In this document: positions 48,111 to 57,289 of the stretch, in pieces
How positions within the stretch are numbered: the stretch's first letter is position 1
Layout of the letters: each line of letters begins with the position of its first letter
NCBI RefSeq assembly: GCF_023008245.1
Contig: NZ_CP090145.1
Coordinates: 186,001-250,000, forward strand
DNA: 64,000 bases
Reading direction: 5' to 3'
Source of the DNA: Flavobacterium sediminilitoris
GTDB taxonomy: Bacteria; Bacteroidota; Bacteroidia; Flavobacteriales; Flavobacteriaceae
Translations under genes and position numbers: made by a program
The notes under the pieces: model-generated
Database searches by the model: none
The model's input: the letters and a program-made list of their open reading frames with translations, nothing else
Told to the model about the DNA's origin: nothing

Positions 48111-48118
48111 TATCTTTG
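48111..48118 (+). promoter_or_regulatory. -7 box of purK
   Basis: TATCTTTG matches TAnnTTTG exactly, 60 bp before the purK start. The -33 element is not obvious. Confidence 0.5.
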
Positions 48119-48178
48119 CATAGATAACTACAAACAACAAAAATAGCAACCGAAATAACAGTAGGTTCACAATACACA

Positions 48179-49336
48179 ATGAATTACTTTTCATCAGATT
48201 TTAGACTTGGCATACTTGGTGGTGGTCAATTAGGTAAAATGTTACTAACTGAAACACGAAAATTTGACATTCAAACATTTGTTTTAGATCCAAGTGAAGA
48301 AGCTCCTTCTCGTTTTGGTTGTAATAATTTTTACAAAGGCAGTTTAATGGATTTTGATACCGTTTATCAATTCGGAAAAATGGTTAACCTTTTAACTATT
48401 GAAATTGAAAATGTGAATTTAGATGCTTTAGATTTACTCGAAGAAGAAGGATTACCCATTTTCCCCTCTCCAAAAACGTTACGATTAATACAAAATAAGG
48501 GAAAACAGAAAGACTTATATGTTACTAATAATATTCCAACTTCTAAACACTTACGATTTGTAGGGCTAGATGATTTAAAAAACAGTTTATCAAAAGACGA
48601 ATTAGATTTCCCTTTTGTATGGAAAAGTGCTCAATTTGGATACGATGGCAATGGAGTTAAAATATGTCGTTCTGCATTAGATCTAATTAAATTACCTGAT
48701 GTAGAATGTATTGCAGAAGAATTAATTCCTTTTAAAAATGAATTAGCCGTAATTGTAGCTCGAAATTTTTCAGGCGAAATAAAAACCTATCCTGTTGTAG
48801 AAATGGAATTTCATCCAGAAGCAAATCAAGTTGAATATGTAATTTGCCCTGCTAGAATAAACGATTCTATTACTCAAAAAGCACAAGAAGTTGCTCTTAA
48901 AGTATCTGAAACTTTTAATCACGTAGGGTTATTAGCAGTAGAAATGTTTCAAACAGAAGATGATGAAATCTTAGTAAACGAAGTAGCTCCAAGACCTCAC
49001 AATTCTGGGCATTATAGCATCGAAGCGAGCTATACATCACAATTTGAAAATCATTTAAGAGCAATATTAGATTTACCATTAGGAAGCACCGACAGTAAAG
49101 TTGCTGGAATTATGGTTAACTTAGTAGGCGAAGAAGGTTTTGAAGGACCAGTTTACTACGAAAACATAGAGCAGATAATGGCAATTAATGGTGTCATACC
49201 TCATATTTATGGAAAAAAAGAGACTCGCCCTTTTAGAAAAATGGGACATGTTACTATTGTAAACAGAGATATGGTAGTAGCTCGAAGAATTGCTGAAGAA
49301 GTAAAGAATAGCATTAGAGTGATTAGTATTCAATAG
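48179..49336 (+). CDS. purK: 5-(carboxyamino)imidazole ribonucleotide synthase
   Basis: 385 residues. The N-terminal LGILGGGQLGKMLLTE precedes an ATP-grasp fold (VWKSAQFGYDGNGVKI, AEELIPFKNELAVIVARN) and NEVAPRPHNSGHYSIEA, the PurK signature. It carboxylates AIR with ATP and bicarbonate in purine synthesis, supplying the PurE mutase encoded 141 bp downstream. Length and motifs are normal. Confidence 0.95.
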   Translation: MNYFSSDFRLGILGGGQLGKMLLTETRKFDIQTFVLDPSEEAPSRFGCNNFYKGSLMDFDTVYQFGKMVNLLTIEIENVNLDALDLLEEEGLPIFPSPKTLRLIQNKGKQKDLYVTNNIPTSKHLRFVGLDDLKNSLSKDELDFPFVWKSAQFGYDGNGVKICRSALDLIKLPDVECIAEELIPFKNELAVIVARNFSGEIKTYPVVEMEFHPEANQVEYVICPARINDSITQKAQEVALKVSETFNHVGLLAVEMFQTEDDEILVNEVAPRPHNSGHYSIEASYTSQFENHLRAILDLPLGSTDSKVAGIMVNLVGEEGFEGPVYYENIEQIMAINGVIPHIYGKKETRPFRKMGHVTIVNRDMVVARRIAEEVKNSIRVISIQ

Positions 49337-49477
49337 AAAGTTTTAAGTATTTATCTATTAGAAAAATAAAACAATTTTTTACCCAGTAAGAAATTTATTT
49401 ATCTTTTTAAATCATAGCCTTATTATATTTCTAATTCAAACAGAATCTTAAAAACCTTTTAAACAAAATAAATACAA

Positions 49478-49960
49478 ATGAGTAAAGTAGCCGTAATAAT
49501 GGGTAGTATTTCAGATATGCCAGTAATGCAAGATGCCATAAACATATTAAAAGAATTCAATATAGAAACCGAAGTAGATATAGTTTCTGCACATAGAACA
49601 CCTGAAAAATTATTCGATTTTAGTAAAAATGCTCATAATCGTGGAATTTCAGTAATAATTGCGGGTGCAGGTGGAGCAGCACATTTACCTGGAATGGTAG
49701 CTTCTATGTCTCCACTTCCTGTAATTGGTGTTCCTGTAAAATCAAGCAATTCAATAGATGGCTGGGATTCTGTTTTATCTATTTTACAAATGCCTGGAGG
49801 AGTTCCTGTTGCAACTGTTGCACTAAATGGAGCAAAAAATGCAGGAATACTAGCCGCTCAAATCATTGGAAGTAATAATGAAGAGGTTTTAAACAGTATT
49901 ATCAGTTACAAAGAAGAACTTAAACAAGCTGTATTAAGAGCTTCAGAAAATTTAAAATAA
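49478..49960 (+). CDS. purE: N5-carboxyaminoimidazole ribonucleotide mutase
   Basis: 160 residues: VAVIMGSISDMPVMQDA (GSxSD at 9-13), SAHRTPEKLFDF with the catalytic His, and AGAGGAAHLPGMVASMSP. It converts N5-CAIR to CAIR. It is preceded by purK, the usual pair. The 141-bp spacer has no terminator, so cotranscription is likely. Confidence 0.96.
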   Translation: MSKVAVIMGSISDMPVMQDAINILKEFNIETEVDIVSAHRTPEKLFDFSKNAHNRGISVIIAGAGGAAHLPGMVASMSPLPVIGVPVKSSNSIDGWDSVLSILQMPGGVPVATVALNGAKNAGILAAQIIGSNNEEVLNSIISYKEELKQAVLRASENLK

Positions 49961-49988
49961 AAAAATCCCGATGCAAGAAACATCGGGA
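49958..49988 (-). terminator. Terminator-like hairpin oriented to the minus strand
   Basis: TCCCGATG, loop, CATCGGGA. The run of T lies only on the minus strand (A run at 49958-49965), so the hairpin would end a transcript coming from the right on the minus strand, where no protein gene exists. It can also serve as a stem after purE. See the finding on a possible small RNA. Confidence 0.6.
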
Positions 49989-50109
49989 CAAAAATCTATT
50001 CACATTTAAGTGACAACTATAAAAAAATTCTCTTTTGGGGCAAAAAGGTGTTTTTTAAACATCATTTCGTCGACAAAAATATACACTTTATCGATATAAA
50101 AAAATATTT

Positions 50110-52137
50110 ATGACACTTTTTTTAAATAAATTTGAAAAAAAATACAATTCAGCTCCTTTCAGTAATATAAATCTTACAGACTATAAGCCTGCTTTTGAAA
50201 AATGTATTAAAAAAGCGAAAGATGAGATTAATTCAATTATAAACAATGATCAAAATCCTACTTTTCAAAACACAATTGAGGCATTAGATTTTGCTGGTGA
50301 AAATTTAGACCGTTTATCTAGTATCTTTTTCAATTTGAATTCTGCTGAAACTTCAGATGAAATGCAAAAAATAGCACAAGAAATATCTCCTCTATTAACA
50401 GAATTTAGTAATGACATCACTCTTAACGAGGATTTATTCAAAAAAGTAAAAATAATTTTTGATAATAAAAGCACATTATCTCTAACTCCCGAACAAAACA
50501 CATTACTAGAAAAAAAATATAAAGGATTTGTTAGAAATGGAGCTCTATTAAATGAGGAGCAAAAAACAAAGCTTAGAGAAATTGACACTAAACTAGCTAA
50601 ACTAAAATTAACTTATGGCGAAAATGTTTTAGCAGAAACAAATAATTACCACTTACACATTATGGAAGAATCAAAACTAAAAGGTCTTCCAGAAGGAGCA
50701 AAAGAAGCCGCAGCTTCATTAGCTAAATCAAAAGAATTAGATGGTTGGGCTTTTACTTTAGACTATCCAAGTTACATTCCTTTTGTTACTTATATCGAAA
50801 ATAGAGAATTAAGAAAAGAATTAAGTATTGCAGCAGGAAAAAAAGGATTTCAAAACAACGAATTTGATAATCAAGATAACATAAAAGACATTGTTAAGTT
50901 TCGTCATGAAAGAGCCAATTTATTAGGCTATAATTCCCATTCTCACTTTGTTTTAGAAGAACGAATGGCTCAAAATCCAGAAAAAGTAATTTCTTTTTTA
51001 AATAATTTATTAGAAAAAGCCAAACCAGCTGCAGAACAAGAATTTAGTGAACTAACCTCTTTTGCAAAAGAATTAGATGGAATTGAAAAATTAGAAAAAT
51101 GGGATGGTGCTTATTACTCTGAAAAATTAAAACAAAAACGTTTCAGTTTAGATGATGAAAAATTAAAACCGTATTTCAAATTAGAAAATGTTTTAAATGG
51201 TGCTTTTACAATAGCGGAAAAACTATACGGTATTACATTTAAAGAAATTCACGATATTGACAAATATCACGAAGACGTTCAAACATTTGAAGTATCAGAC
51301 TTAGAAGGAAATTTTGTTGCTTTATTTTATACCGATTTTTTTCCAAGAAAAGGAAAAAGAAACGGAGCTTGGATGACATCATATAAGCCACAATATATAA
51401 AAAACAATATAAATGAACGACCTCATATTTCAAATGTTTGTAATTTCACTCCACCAACACCAACAAAACCATCACTCTTAACGTTTAATGAGGTAACTAC
51501 TCTTTTTCATGAATTTGGTCATGGTTTACATGGAATGCTGGCTAACACAACTTATCCTAGCTTATCTGGAACATCAGTCTATTGGGATTTTGTAGAACTT
51601 CCTAGTCAAATTATGGAAAACTGGTGTTATGAACCAGAAGCACTAGCATTATTTGCAAAACACTACGAAACTGGTGAAATTATTCCTCAAGAATATGTAG
51701 AAAAAATTAAAGAAAGTGCTAATTTTTTAGAAGGCATAGCAACTATGCGTCAAATCAGTTTTGGCTTATTAGATATTGCCTATCATGGAAAAGTGCAAAC
51801 CATTGAAGATGTAAAAAGTTTTGAAGAAACTGCTTTCGAAAGCACTAAATTATATCCTGATGTAATTGAAAACTGTATGAGTACTTCTTTTTCTCATATT
51901 TTCCAAGGTGGTTATTCTTCTGGATACTATAGTTATAAATGGGCTGAAGTATTAGATGCCGATGCTTTTGCATATTTTCAAGAAGAAGGAATTTTCAACA
52001 AAGAAATTGCAACAAAATTCAAAGAAAATATCTTATCAAAAGGAGGAACTGAACACCCAATGATATTATACAAAAAATTTAGAGGACAAGAACCAAAACC
52101 AGATGCATTGTTAAAGCGTGCTGGACTAATAAATTAA
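50110..52137 (+). CDS. M3-family metallopeptidase (oligopeptidase A/Dcp type)
   Basis: 675 residues, normal for the family. The zinc site HEFGH is at 467-471, within TLFHEFGHGLHGML, with the third ligand expected in the segment that follows (FVELPSQIMENWC). There is no signal peptide, so it is cytosolic. It cleaves short peptides; whether it acts as an endo- or dipeptidyl peptidase cannot be told. Peptidase T follows 58 bp downstream, so the two together look like a peptide-degradation pair. Confidence 0.95.
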   Translation: MTLFLNKFEKKYNSAPFSNINLTDYKPAFEKCIKKAKDEINSIINNDQNPTFQNTIEALDFAGENLDRLSSIFFNLNSAETSDEMQKIAQEISPLLTEFSNDITLNEDLFKKVKIIFDNKSTLSLTPEQNTLLEKKYKGFVRNGALLNEEQKTKLREIDTKLAKLKLTYGENVLAETNNYHLHIMEESKLKGLPEGAKEAAASLAKSKELDGWAFTLDYPSYIPFVTYIENRELRKELSIAAGKKGFQNNEFDNQDNIKDIVKFRHERANLLGYNSHSHFVLEERMAQNPEKVISFLNNLLEKAKPAAEQEFSELTSFAKELDGIEKLEKWDGAYYSEKLKQKRFSLDDEKLKPYFKLENVLNGAFTIAEKLYGITFKEIHDIDKYHEDVQTFEVSDLEGNFVALFYTDFFPRKGKRNGAWMTSYKPQYIKNNINERPHISNVCNFTPPTPTKPSLLTFNEVTTLFHEFGHGLHGMLANTTYPSLSGTSVYWDFVELPSQIMENWCYEPEALALFAKHYETGEIIPQEYVEKIKESANFLEGIATMRQISFGLLDIAYHGKVQTIEDVKSFEETAFESTKLYPDVIENCMSTSFSHIFQGGYSSGYYSYKWAEVLDADAFAYFQEEGIFNKEIATKFKENILSKGGTEHPMILYKKFRGQEPKPDALLKRAGLIN

Positions 52138-52166
52138 TTAACAAATATCGAATTCAAATTATATAG

Positions 52167-52174
52167 TATATTTG
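52167..52174 (+). promoter_or_regulatory. -7 box of pepT
   Basis: TATATTTG matches TAnnTTTG exactly, 21 bp before the pepT start. Confidence 0.5.
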
Positions 52175-52195
52175 CAACTGAATAAAAAATAAAAA

Positions 52196-53434
52196 ATGCA
52201 ACACATTATTGATCGCTTTATAAGCTATGTAACTATAGATACAGAATCTGATCCAAACTCAAGTTCAACTCCTAGTACTGAAAAACAATGGGATTTAGCT
52301 AATAAATTAGTTGAAGAATTAAAAGCAATGGGAATGCAAGATGTTACCATTGATGAAAACGCTTATATAATGGCTACTTTACCAAGTAATGTTGACCATG
52401 AAGTTCCAACTATTGGTTTCGTTTCACATTTTGACACTACTCCAGATTTTACAGGTGCCAATGTAAAACCTCAAATTATTGAAAATTATGATGGGAAAGA
52501 TATTATTTTAAATGCTGAACAGAATATAGTTTTATCCCCAAATTATTTTGAAGACTTATTACTATATAAAGGACAAACTATCATTACTACTGATGGAACA
52601 ACTCTACTTGGAGCAGATGATAAAGCTGGTATTACTGAAATAATGAGCGCCATGGAATACTTAATTCAACATCCTGAAATAAAACATGGTAAAATTCGTG
52701 TTGGTTTTACTCCAGATGAAGAAATTGGACGTGGTGCACATAAATTTGATGTAGAAAAATTTGGTTGTGACTGGGCTTATACCATGGATGGAAGCCAAAT
52801 AGGTGAACTTGAATATGAAAATTTCAATGCAGCAGGAGCAAAAATAACTTTCAAAGGAAAAAGTGTTCATCCTGGTTATGCAAAAGGAAAAATGATTAAT
52901 TCTATGCTTTTAGCAAATCAATTTATATCTTCTCTTCCATCTAATGAAGTTCCAGAAAAAACAACTGATTATGAAGGATTTTTCCATGTGCATCATTTAA
53001 ATGGAACACTTGAAGAAACTGTTTTAGAATTAATCATCAGAGATCATGATAAAGAAATATTTGAAGCTAGAAAGGAACTAATTCATACAATTGCTAATCA
53101 AATAAATACGCAATATGCAAAACAATTTGGAGAAGATATTTGTATTGCCGAAGTAAAAGATCAATATTACAATATGCGTGAAAAAGTAGAACCTGTATAT
53201 CATATTGTAGAAATTGCAGAAAAAGCAATGAAAGAATTAAATATCACTCCTATTATTAAACCAATACGTGGAGGAACAGATGGTTCTCAATTATCTTACA
53301 AAGGATTACCTTGTCCTAATATTTTTGCAGGAGGACATAATTTTCATGGTAAATATGAATATGTACCGGTAGAAAGTATGATAAAAGCAACCGAAGTAAT
53401 TGTAAAAATTGCAGAATTAACAGCATATAATTAA
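52196..53434 (+). CDS. pepT: Peptidase T (tripeptide aminopeptidase)
   Basis: 412 residues of the M20B family: SHFDTTPD (His78, Asp80), GADDKAG (Asp141 bridging zinc ligand), DEEIGRG (catalytic Glu175 and ligand Glu176) and the late FAGGHNFHG with the final His ligand. It removes the N-terminal residue from tripeptides in the cytosol. It has its own likely promoter and a strong terminator. Confidence 0.95.
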   Translation: MQHIIDRFISYVTIDTESDPNSSSTPSTEKQWDLANKLVEELKAMGMQDVTIDENAYIMATLPSNVDHEVPTIGFVSHFDTTPDFTGANVKPQIIENYDGKDIILNAEQNIVLSPNYFEDLLLYKGQTIITTDGTTLLGADDKAGITEIMSAMEYLIQHPEIKHGKIRVGFTPDEEIGRGAHKFDVEKFGCDWAYTMDGSQIGELEYENFNAAGAKITFKGKSVHPGYAKGKMINSMLLANQFISSLPSNEVPEKTTDYEGFFHVHHLNGTLEETVLELIIRDHDKEIFEARKELIHTIANQINTQYAKQFGEDICIAEVKDQYYNMREKVEPVYHIVEIAEKAMKELNITPIIKPIRGGTDGSQLSYKGLPCPNIFAGGHNFHGKYEYVPVESMIKATEVIVKIAELTAYN

Positions 53435-53435
53435 T

Positions 53436-53470
53436 AATAAAGCGGAAATTAATTTCCGCTTTATTTTTTA
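53436..53470 (+). terminator. Intrinsic terminator after pepT
   Basis: A perfect 15-bp inverted repeat AAAGCGGAAATT/AATTTCCGCTTT inside AATAA/TTATT, followed by a T run, 2 bp after the stop. Confidence 0.9.
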
Positions 53471-53478
53471 TAAAGTAT

Positions 53479-54054
53479 ATGACTGATAAAAAAATATGGG
53501 ATAAAGCGAATCAATGGAATGAAGAATTAGAACTTCTAAAATCTATTATTAATACTACTAATTTAATTGAAACTACAAAATGGGGAACATCTGTCTATAC
53601 ACATAATAATAAAAACATTATTGGCATAGGAGGTTTTAAATCTTATTTTGGACTTTGGTTTTTTAATGGTGTATTTTTAAAAGACGAGTACAATCTTTTA
53701 ATAAATGCTCAAGAAGGGACTACAAAATCACTTCGCCAAATGCGTTTTCAGTCTAAAGCAGATATTAATGAAAAAATTATTCTAGAGTATCTTACAGAAG
53801 CCATTAAAGTAGAAGAAAATGGTCTTTCTATAAAGCCTCAAAAAAAAGAACAATTAGTTTCTGCTTTTTTACAAAATGAATTTAAATCAGACTTAAATTT
53901 AAAAATAGCATTTGAAAAATTATCTCCATATAAACAGCGTGAATTTATTGAATATATTGAAACTGCTAAACAAGAAAAAACGAAGCTTTCAAGATTTGAA
54001 AAAATTAAACCAATGATATTAGCGAACATTGGACTAAATGACAAATACAGATAG
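53479..54054 (+). CDS. YdeI/OmdA-family protein with DUF1801-like domain
   Basis: 191 residues. The DUF1801-like domain (about 5-115) has ETTKWGTSVYTHNNKNIIGI and QMRFQSKADI, and a helical OmdA tail (about 140-185) has AFEKLSPYKQREFIEYIETA. These are the two parts of the YdeI family, linked to stress or peptide resistance in Bacillus by weak evidence. The cytosolic function is unknown. It has no operon partner. Confidence 0.8.
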   Translation: MTDKKIWDKANQWNEELELLKSIINTTNLIETTKWGTSVYTHNNKNIIGIGGFKSYFGLWFFNGVFLKDEYNLLINAQEGTTKSLRQMRFQSKADINEKIILEYLTEAIKVEENGLSIKPQKKEQLVSAFLQNEFKSDLNLKIAFEKLSPYKQREFIEYIETAKQEKTKLSRFEKIKPMILANIGLNDKYR

Positions 54055-54067
54055 TATATTTCTTATA

Positions 54068-54111
54068 AATGAAAAACCTCGAATTTTTTTCAAAATTTGA
54101 GGTTTTTCATT
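54068..54111. terminator. Bidirectional terminator between the YdeI-like gene and yajC
   Basis: AATGAAAAACCTC pairs with GAGGTTTTTCATT over an AT-rich loop. It serves the plus-strand YdeI-like gene and the minus-strand nusB-DUF1573-yajC unit. Confidence 0.85.
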
Positions 54112-54127
54112 TAGTAATATTTTTTTA

Positions 54128-54400
54128 TTACTTTTTTTCTGCAAGTTTTGCACTCATCTCTAAAGAAATTGCTGACTTTTCCATCTTAATTTTTCCAGCC
54201 ATTGTTTCAATTACAACTGTTGTTTCAGATAATTCAGCTATTTTGCCATGAATCCCTGCTTTAGTAATTATTTTATCTCCTATTTTTAAAGCTGCTTCAA
54301 AAGCTTTTTCCTTTTTTGCTCTTTGCTGATTTGGTCTTATCATTAAAAAATAAAAGATTGCAATCATTAACAATATTTGTATTACGAGTGTAGAATTCAT
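54128..54400 (-). CDS. yajC: Sec translocon accessory protein YajC
   Basis: 90 residues: one N-terminal transmembrane helix (about 5-22, IQILLMIAIFYFLMIRPNQQ) then GDKIITKAGIHGKIAELSET, the SH3-like YajC core. It joins SecDF in the inner membrane. It is the last gene of a three-gene unit, 23 bp after the DUF1573 gene. Confidence 0.95.
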   Translation of the reverse strand: MNSTLVIQILLMIAIFYFLMIRPNQQRAKKEKAFEAALKIGDKIITKAGIHGKIAELSETTVVIETMAGKIKMEKSAISLEMSAKLAEKK

Positions 54401-54423
54401 ATTCTCTTTAATTTAATATTATA

Positions 54424-54885
54424 TTATTTAGCTTGTTCCTTACCTAATACATTTGCTTTAATCGTGAAAGTTTCTTTTCCAGATTCTGTATTAGTTGTTA
54501 ACGTAACTGTTTTACTTTGTTGTCCAGATTTACCTGATGAATCAAATGTTACTTTTATAGGAGCTGTTTCTCCAGGCTTTAAAGGTTGCTTAGGATAATC
54601 TGGAACAGTACATCCACATGTAGCTTCAGCATTTGAAATAATTAAATCGCTTTCACCTATATTTTTCACTATAAATTCAGTACTAACTTTATCACCAGAT
54701 GTAATAGTTCCAAAATCGTGATCTGCTTTATCAAATTCAACTTTTGGTAATTTACCAACCATTGCTTTTTCTGCTTCCACAACTTTCATGTCTTCGTCTG
54801 TTATTTTTAAATTCGCGTTTTCTTTACAAGAAACAACTGAAAATAAAAATGATAAAGTGACTAAGCTTAACGTTTTTTTCAACAT
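54424..54885 (-). CDS. DUF1573-family lipoprotein
   Basis: 153 residues with a signal peptide and the lipobox VSC (Cys20). The Ig-like DUF1573 core is DFGTITSGDKVSTEFIVKNI, ATCGCTVPDYPKQPLKPGET. The CGCT motif is the family mark. The function is unknown. The nusB-DUF1573-yajC order is common in Bacteroidetes. It lies 19 bp after nusB. Confidence 0.92.
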   Translation of the reverse strand: MLKKTLSLVTLSFLFSVVSCKENANLKITDEDMKVVEAEKAMVGKLPKVEFDKADHDFGTITSGDKVSTEFIVKNIGESDLIISNAEATCGCTVPDYPKQPLKPGETAPIKVTFDSSGKSGQQSKTVTLTTNTESGKETFTIKANVLGKEQAK

Positions 54886-54904
54886 AACTATAAAAATTAA
54901 TTGT

Positions 54905-55846
54905 TTATAATAATCCTCTTCCCGCTTTATTTAGGCGATTGTCTTTTTCAAATTCTTTAATTAAATTATCTAAAATTCCGTTTATAAAAATACTACTTTT
55001 TGGTGTAGAATATTCTTTTGCAATTTCTAAATATTCATTAATTGTTACTTTAACTGGAATTGATGGGAATTTTAATAACTCACAAATTGCCATTTTTAAA
55101 ATGATTGTGTCTATTTCTGCAATTCTATCTGAATCCCAATTTGGTGTTTTGTCAAGATATTCTTTTGATAATTCAGTTTCATTTAAAATCGTTTTTCTAA
55201 ATAAACTTTTCACATATTCTTTATCATCAATATCTTTATATAATTTAGAAATCAAAAAATCATCATCAGTTGCTCTAAATTTCTTCAATTGTTTTAAAAT
55301 CAATGTATTCACAGAAGGTAAATCATCTAACCATGTTAATTTATGCTCTTCTAAATAATCATATAATTTTTCATTTGGAGCAATCACTTCTGTAAATAAA
55401 TCAGCAATAAAATCTTTATCTTCATTAAACGAATTCTCTGGAGAAGACATATATTCTAAATAGAGACTACTTGCTTTTATAGCTTCAAGTAGAAATAAAA
55501 TAATATCATCATTTCTTTTCCAATTTGTAATAGATCTACTATCTATAGCATCAATCAATGAATTACTATTTGATAACAATTTTAAAACTCTATTCTCAGT
55601 AAACTTTTTGCTTGGATTGCGCTCTTCTTTAGTAGCCAAATGTTTTTTAGAAGCTAATTCTAAATATTCTAGTTCTTTTTCTCTGATTTCAATAAATGCA
55701 GACAATATCAAAAGATACAAATCATGCATATTATCAATACTTTGAAACAAGAATTTTTCCTCTTTATCAAGACTTTCTCCTTGATGTTGGTGCATTGCAT
55801 ATATACTTTGCATCACTTTAACTCGTATATGTCTTCTATTTAACAT
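54905..55846 (-). CDS. nusB: Transcription antitermination factor NusB, long form
   Basis: 313 residues. It starts MLNRRHIRVKVMQSIYAMHQ, the NusB N-terminus, and the C-terminal half holds DTIILKMAICELLKFPSIP and KVTINEYLEIAKEYSTPKSS, FINGILDNL. The middle insert of about 150 residues makes it twice as long as E. coli NusB (139), typical of Bacteroidetes. It binds boxA RNA with uS10 in rRNA antitermination. It heads a unit with DUF1573 and yajC. Confidence 0.93.
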   Translation of the reverse strand: MLNRRHIRVKVMQSIYAMHQHQGESLDKEEKFLFQSIDNMHDLYLLILSAFIEIREKELEYLELASKKHLATKEERNPSKKFTENRVLKLLSNSNSLIDAIDSRSITNWKRNDDIILFLLEAIKASSLYLEYMSSPENSFNEDKDFIADLFTEVIAPNEKLYDYLEEHKLTWLDDLPSVNTLILKQLKKFRATDDDFLISKLYKDIDDKEYVKSLFRKTILNETELSKEYLDKTPNWDSDRIAEIDTIILKMAICELLKFPSIPVKVTINEYLEIAKEYSTPKSSIFINGILDNLIKEFEKDNRLNKAGRGLL

Positions 55847-55874
55847 ACTAATTTAAGAACTTTTAAAAATTAAG

Positions 55875-55908
55875 AAAGCGAAAGAAAATCTTTCGCTTTG
55901 CAAAAATA
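55875..55908 (-). terminator. Hairpin after leucine dehydrogenase, next to the nusB -7 box
   Basis: AAAGCGAAAGA, loop AAA, TCTTTCGCTTT (55875-55899) is a perfect 11-bp stem downstream of the leucine dehydrogenase gene, with a poor T tract. Beside it TATTTTTG on the minus strand (55908-55901) is an exact -7 box for nusB, so terminator and promoter overlap or adjoin. Confidence 0.6.
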
Positions 55909-55997
55909 CATATTTTTTTTATTTTAGGTTGAAAGTTCATAAAGATTTAGAATATACAATTTCTGAAATCAGAAATTATTATTATTCTACAATCGTC

Positions 55998-57101
55998 TTA
56001 TTTTAAACTTTCGTTTTTCTTATCATCAATACGTTTTTGTGCAATTGACATTGCTGCTTGATGAGTTGTAATATTGTTTTTAGTAGCAAAATCAAAAATC
56101 TCAAGAGAAGTATTATAAATATTCTCTGTTTTTTCCATTACTTGAGCTTTTGTTAAATTCGCCAATTCAGAATAAACATTAATTACTCCACCAGCATTAA
56201 TTAAGAAATCTGGCGCATAAAGAATTCCTTTCTCTTTCAAGATATTTCCGTGAACTACTTCATTTGCTAATTGATTATTTGCAGCTCCAGCTATAACTTT
56301 TGCTTTTAATTTACCAATAGTATCGTCGTTAATAGTTGCACCTAAAGCACAAGGAGCATAAATATCAACATCTGCACCATATAAATCATCTCCTGTAAAA
56401 ATCTTAGCACCATATTTAGCACCTACATCATGTAGACGTTGCTCATTAATATCAGAAATAGTCACAATTGCTCCATTTTCGGTTAGATGTTGTACTAAGA
56501 CTTCACCTACGTGACCAATTCCTTGGACTAATACTTTTTTACCTTCTAAATTATCTGTTCCAAATTGATATTTTGCTGCCGCTTTAAGCCCCATAAAAAC
56601 ACCATAAGCAGTAATAGGAGATGGATTTCCTGATCCTCCTTTTTCTTCTGAAATACCTGTTACGTATTTTGTAACCTCACGAACAGTATCCATATCTTTA
56701 GTTTCCATTCCTACATCTTCGGCAGTAATGTATTTTCCTGATAGAGAATCTACAAACTGTCCAAAACGTCTCATTAATTCTGGCGTTTTTTGTGTCTTAG
56801 CATCTCCAATGATAACTGCTTTTCCTCCTCCAAGGTTTAAACCTGAAATTGAAGATTTAAAAGACATTCCTCTTGACAAACGTAAAACATCATTTAACGC
56901 TTCCCATTCATTAGTGTAATTCCACATTCTAGTTCCACCAAGAGCTGGTCCTAAAACTGTATTATGAATTCCAATAATTGCTTTTAATCCTGTATCTTTG
57001 TCATGGCAAAATACAACTTGCTCATGTCCGTCAAATGAGATTTGACCAAAAACAGGATCAACTTTATGTAGCTCTTTTGCTAGTAATAAATCTGTTGACA
57101 T
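55998..57101 (-). CDS. Leucine/Glu-Leu-Phe-Val dehydrogenase
   Basis: 367 residues. The substrate-binding NLGGGKAVIIGD (Lys94), the earlier K82 in GMSFKSSISG, TAEDVGMETKDMD with the catalytic Asp, and a Rossmann motif GIGHVGEVLVQHL fit leucine dehydrogenase. It deaminates branched-chain amino acids reversibly with NAD, feeding branched-chain fatty acid synthesis, which is important in Flavobacteria. The length matches the Bacillus enzyme. It is monocistronic. Confidence 0.92.
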   Translation of the reverse strand: MSTDLLLAKELHKVDPVFGQISFDGHEQVVFCHDKDTGLKAIIGIHNTVLGPALGGTRMWNYTNEWEALNDVLRLSRGMSFKSSISGLNLGGGKAVIIGDAKTQKTPELMRRFGQFVDSLSGKYITAEDVGMETKDMDTVREVTKYVTGISEEKGGSGNPSPITAYGVFMGLKAAAKYQFGTDNLEGKKVLVQGIGHVGEVLVQHLTENGAIVTISDINEQRLHDVGAKYGAKIFTGDDLYGADVDIYAPCALGATINDDTIGKLKAKVIAGAANNQLANEVVHGNILKEKGILYAPDFLINAGGVINVYSELANLTKAQVMEKTENIYNTSLEIFDFATKNNITTHQAAMSIAQKRIDDKKNESLK

Positions 57102-57289
57102 GTAATTTGTGTTGAAAATTATTCAATAATTAATCACAATATTACGAATAAAATTAAAATGAATTGTTTTTTTATGCTTTTTTTAATGATTTGATAATTA
57201 ATTATTATAAATCAGACATTTACAATATTTTAAATAAATCATAAAATTTTATCTTATTTACACAAATATTTACATCTTTGCACTTTTAA

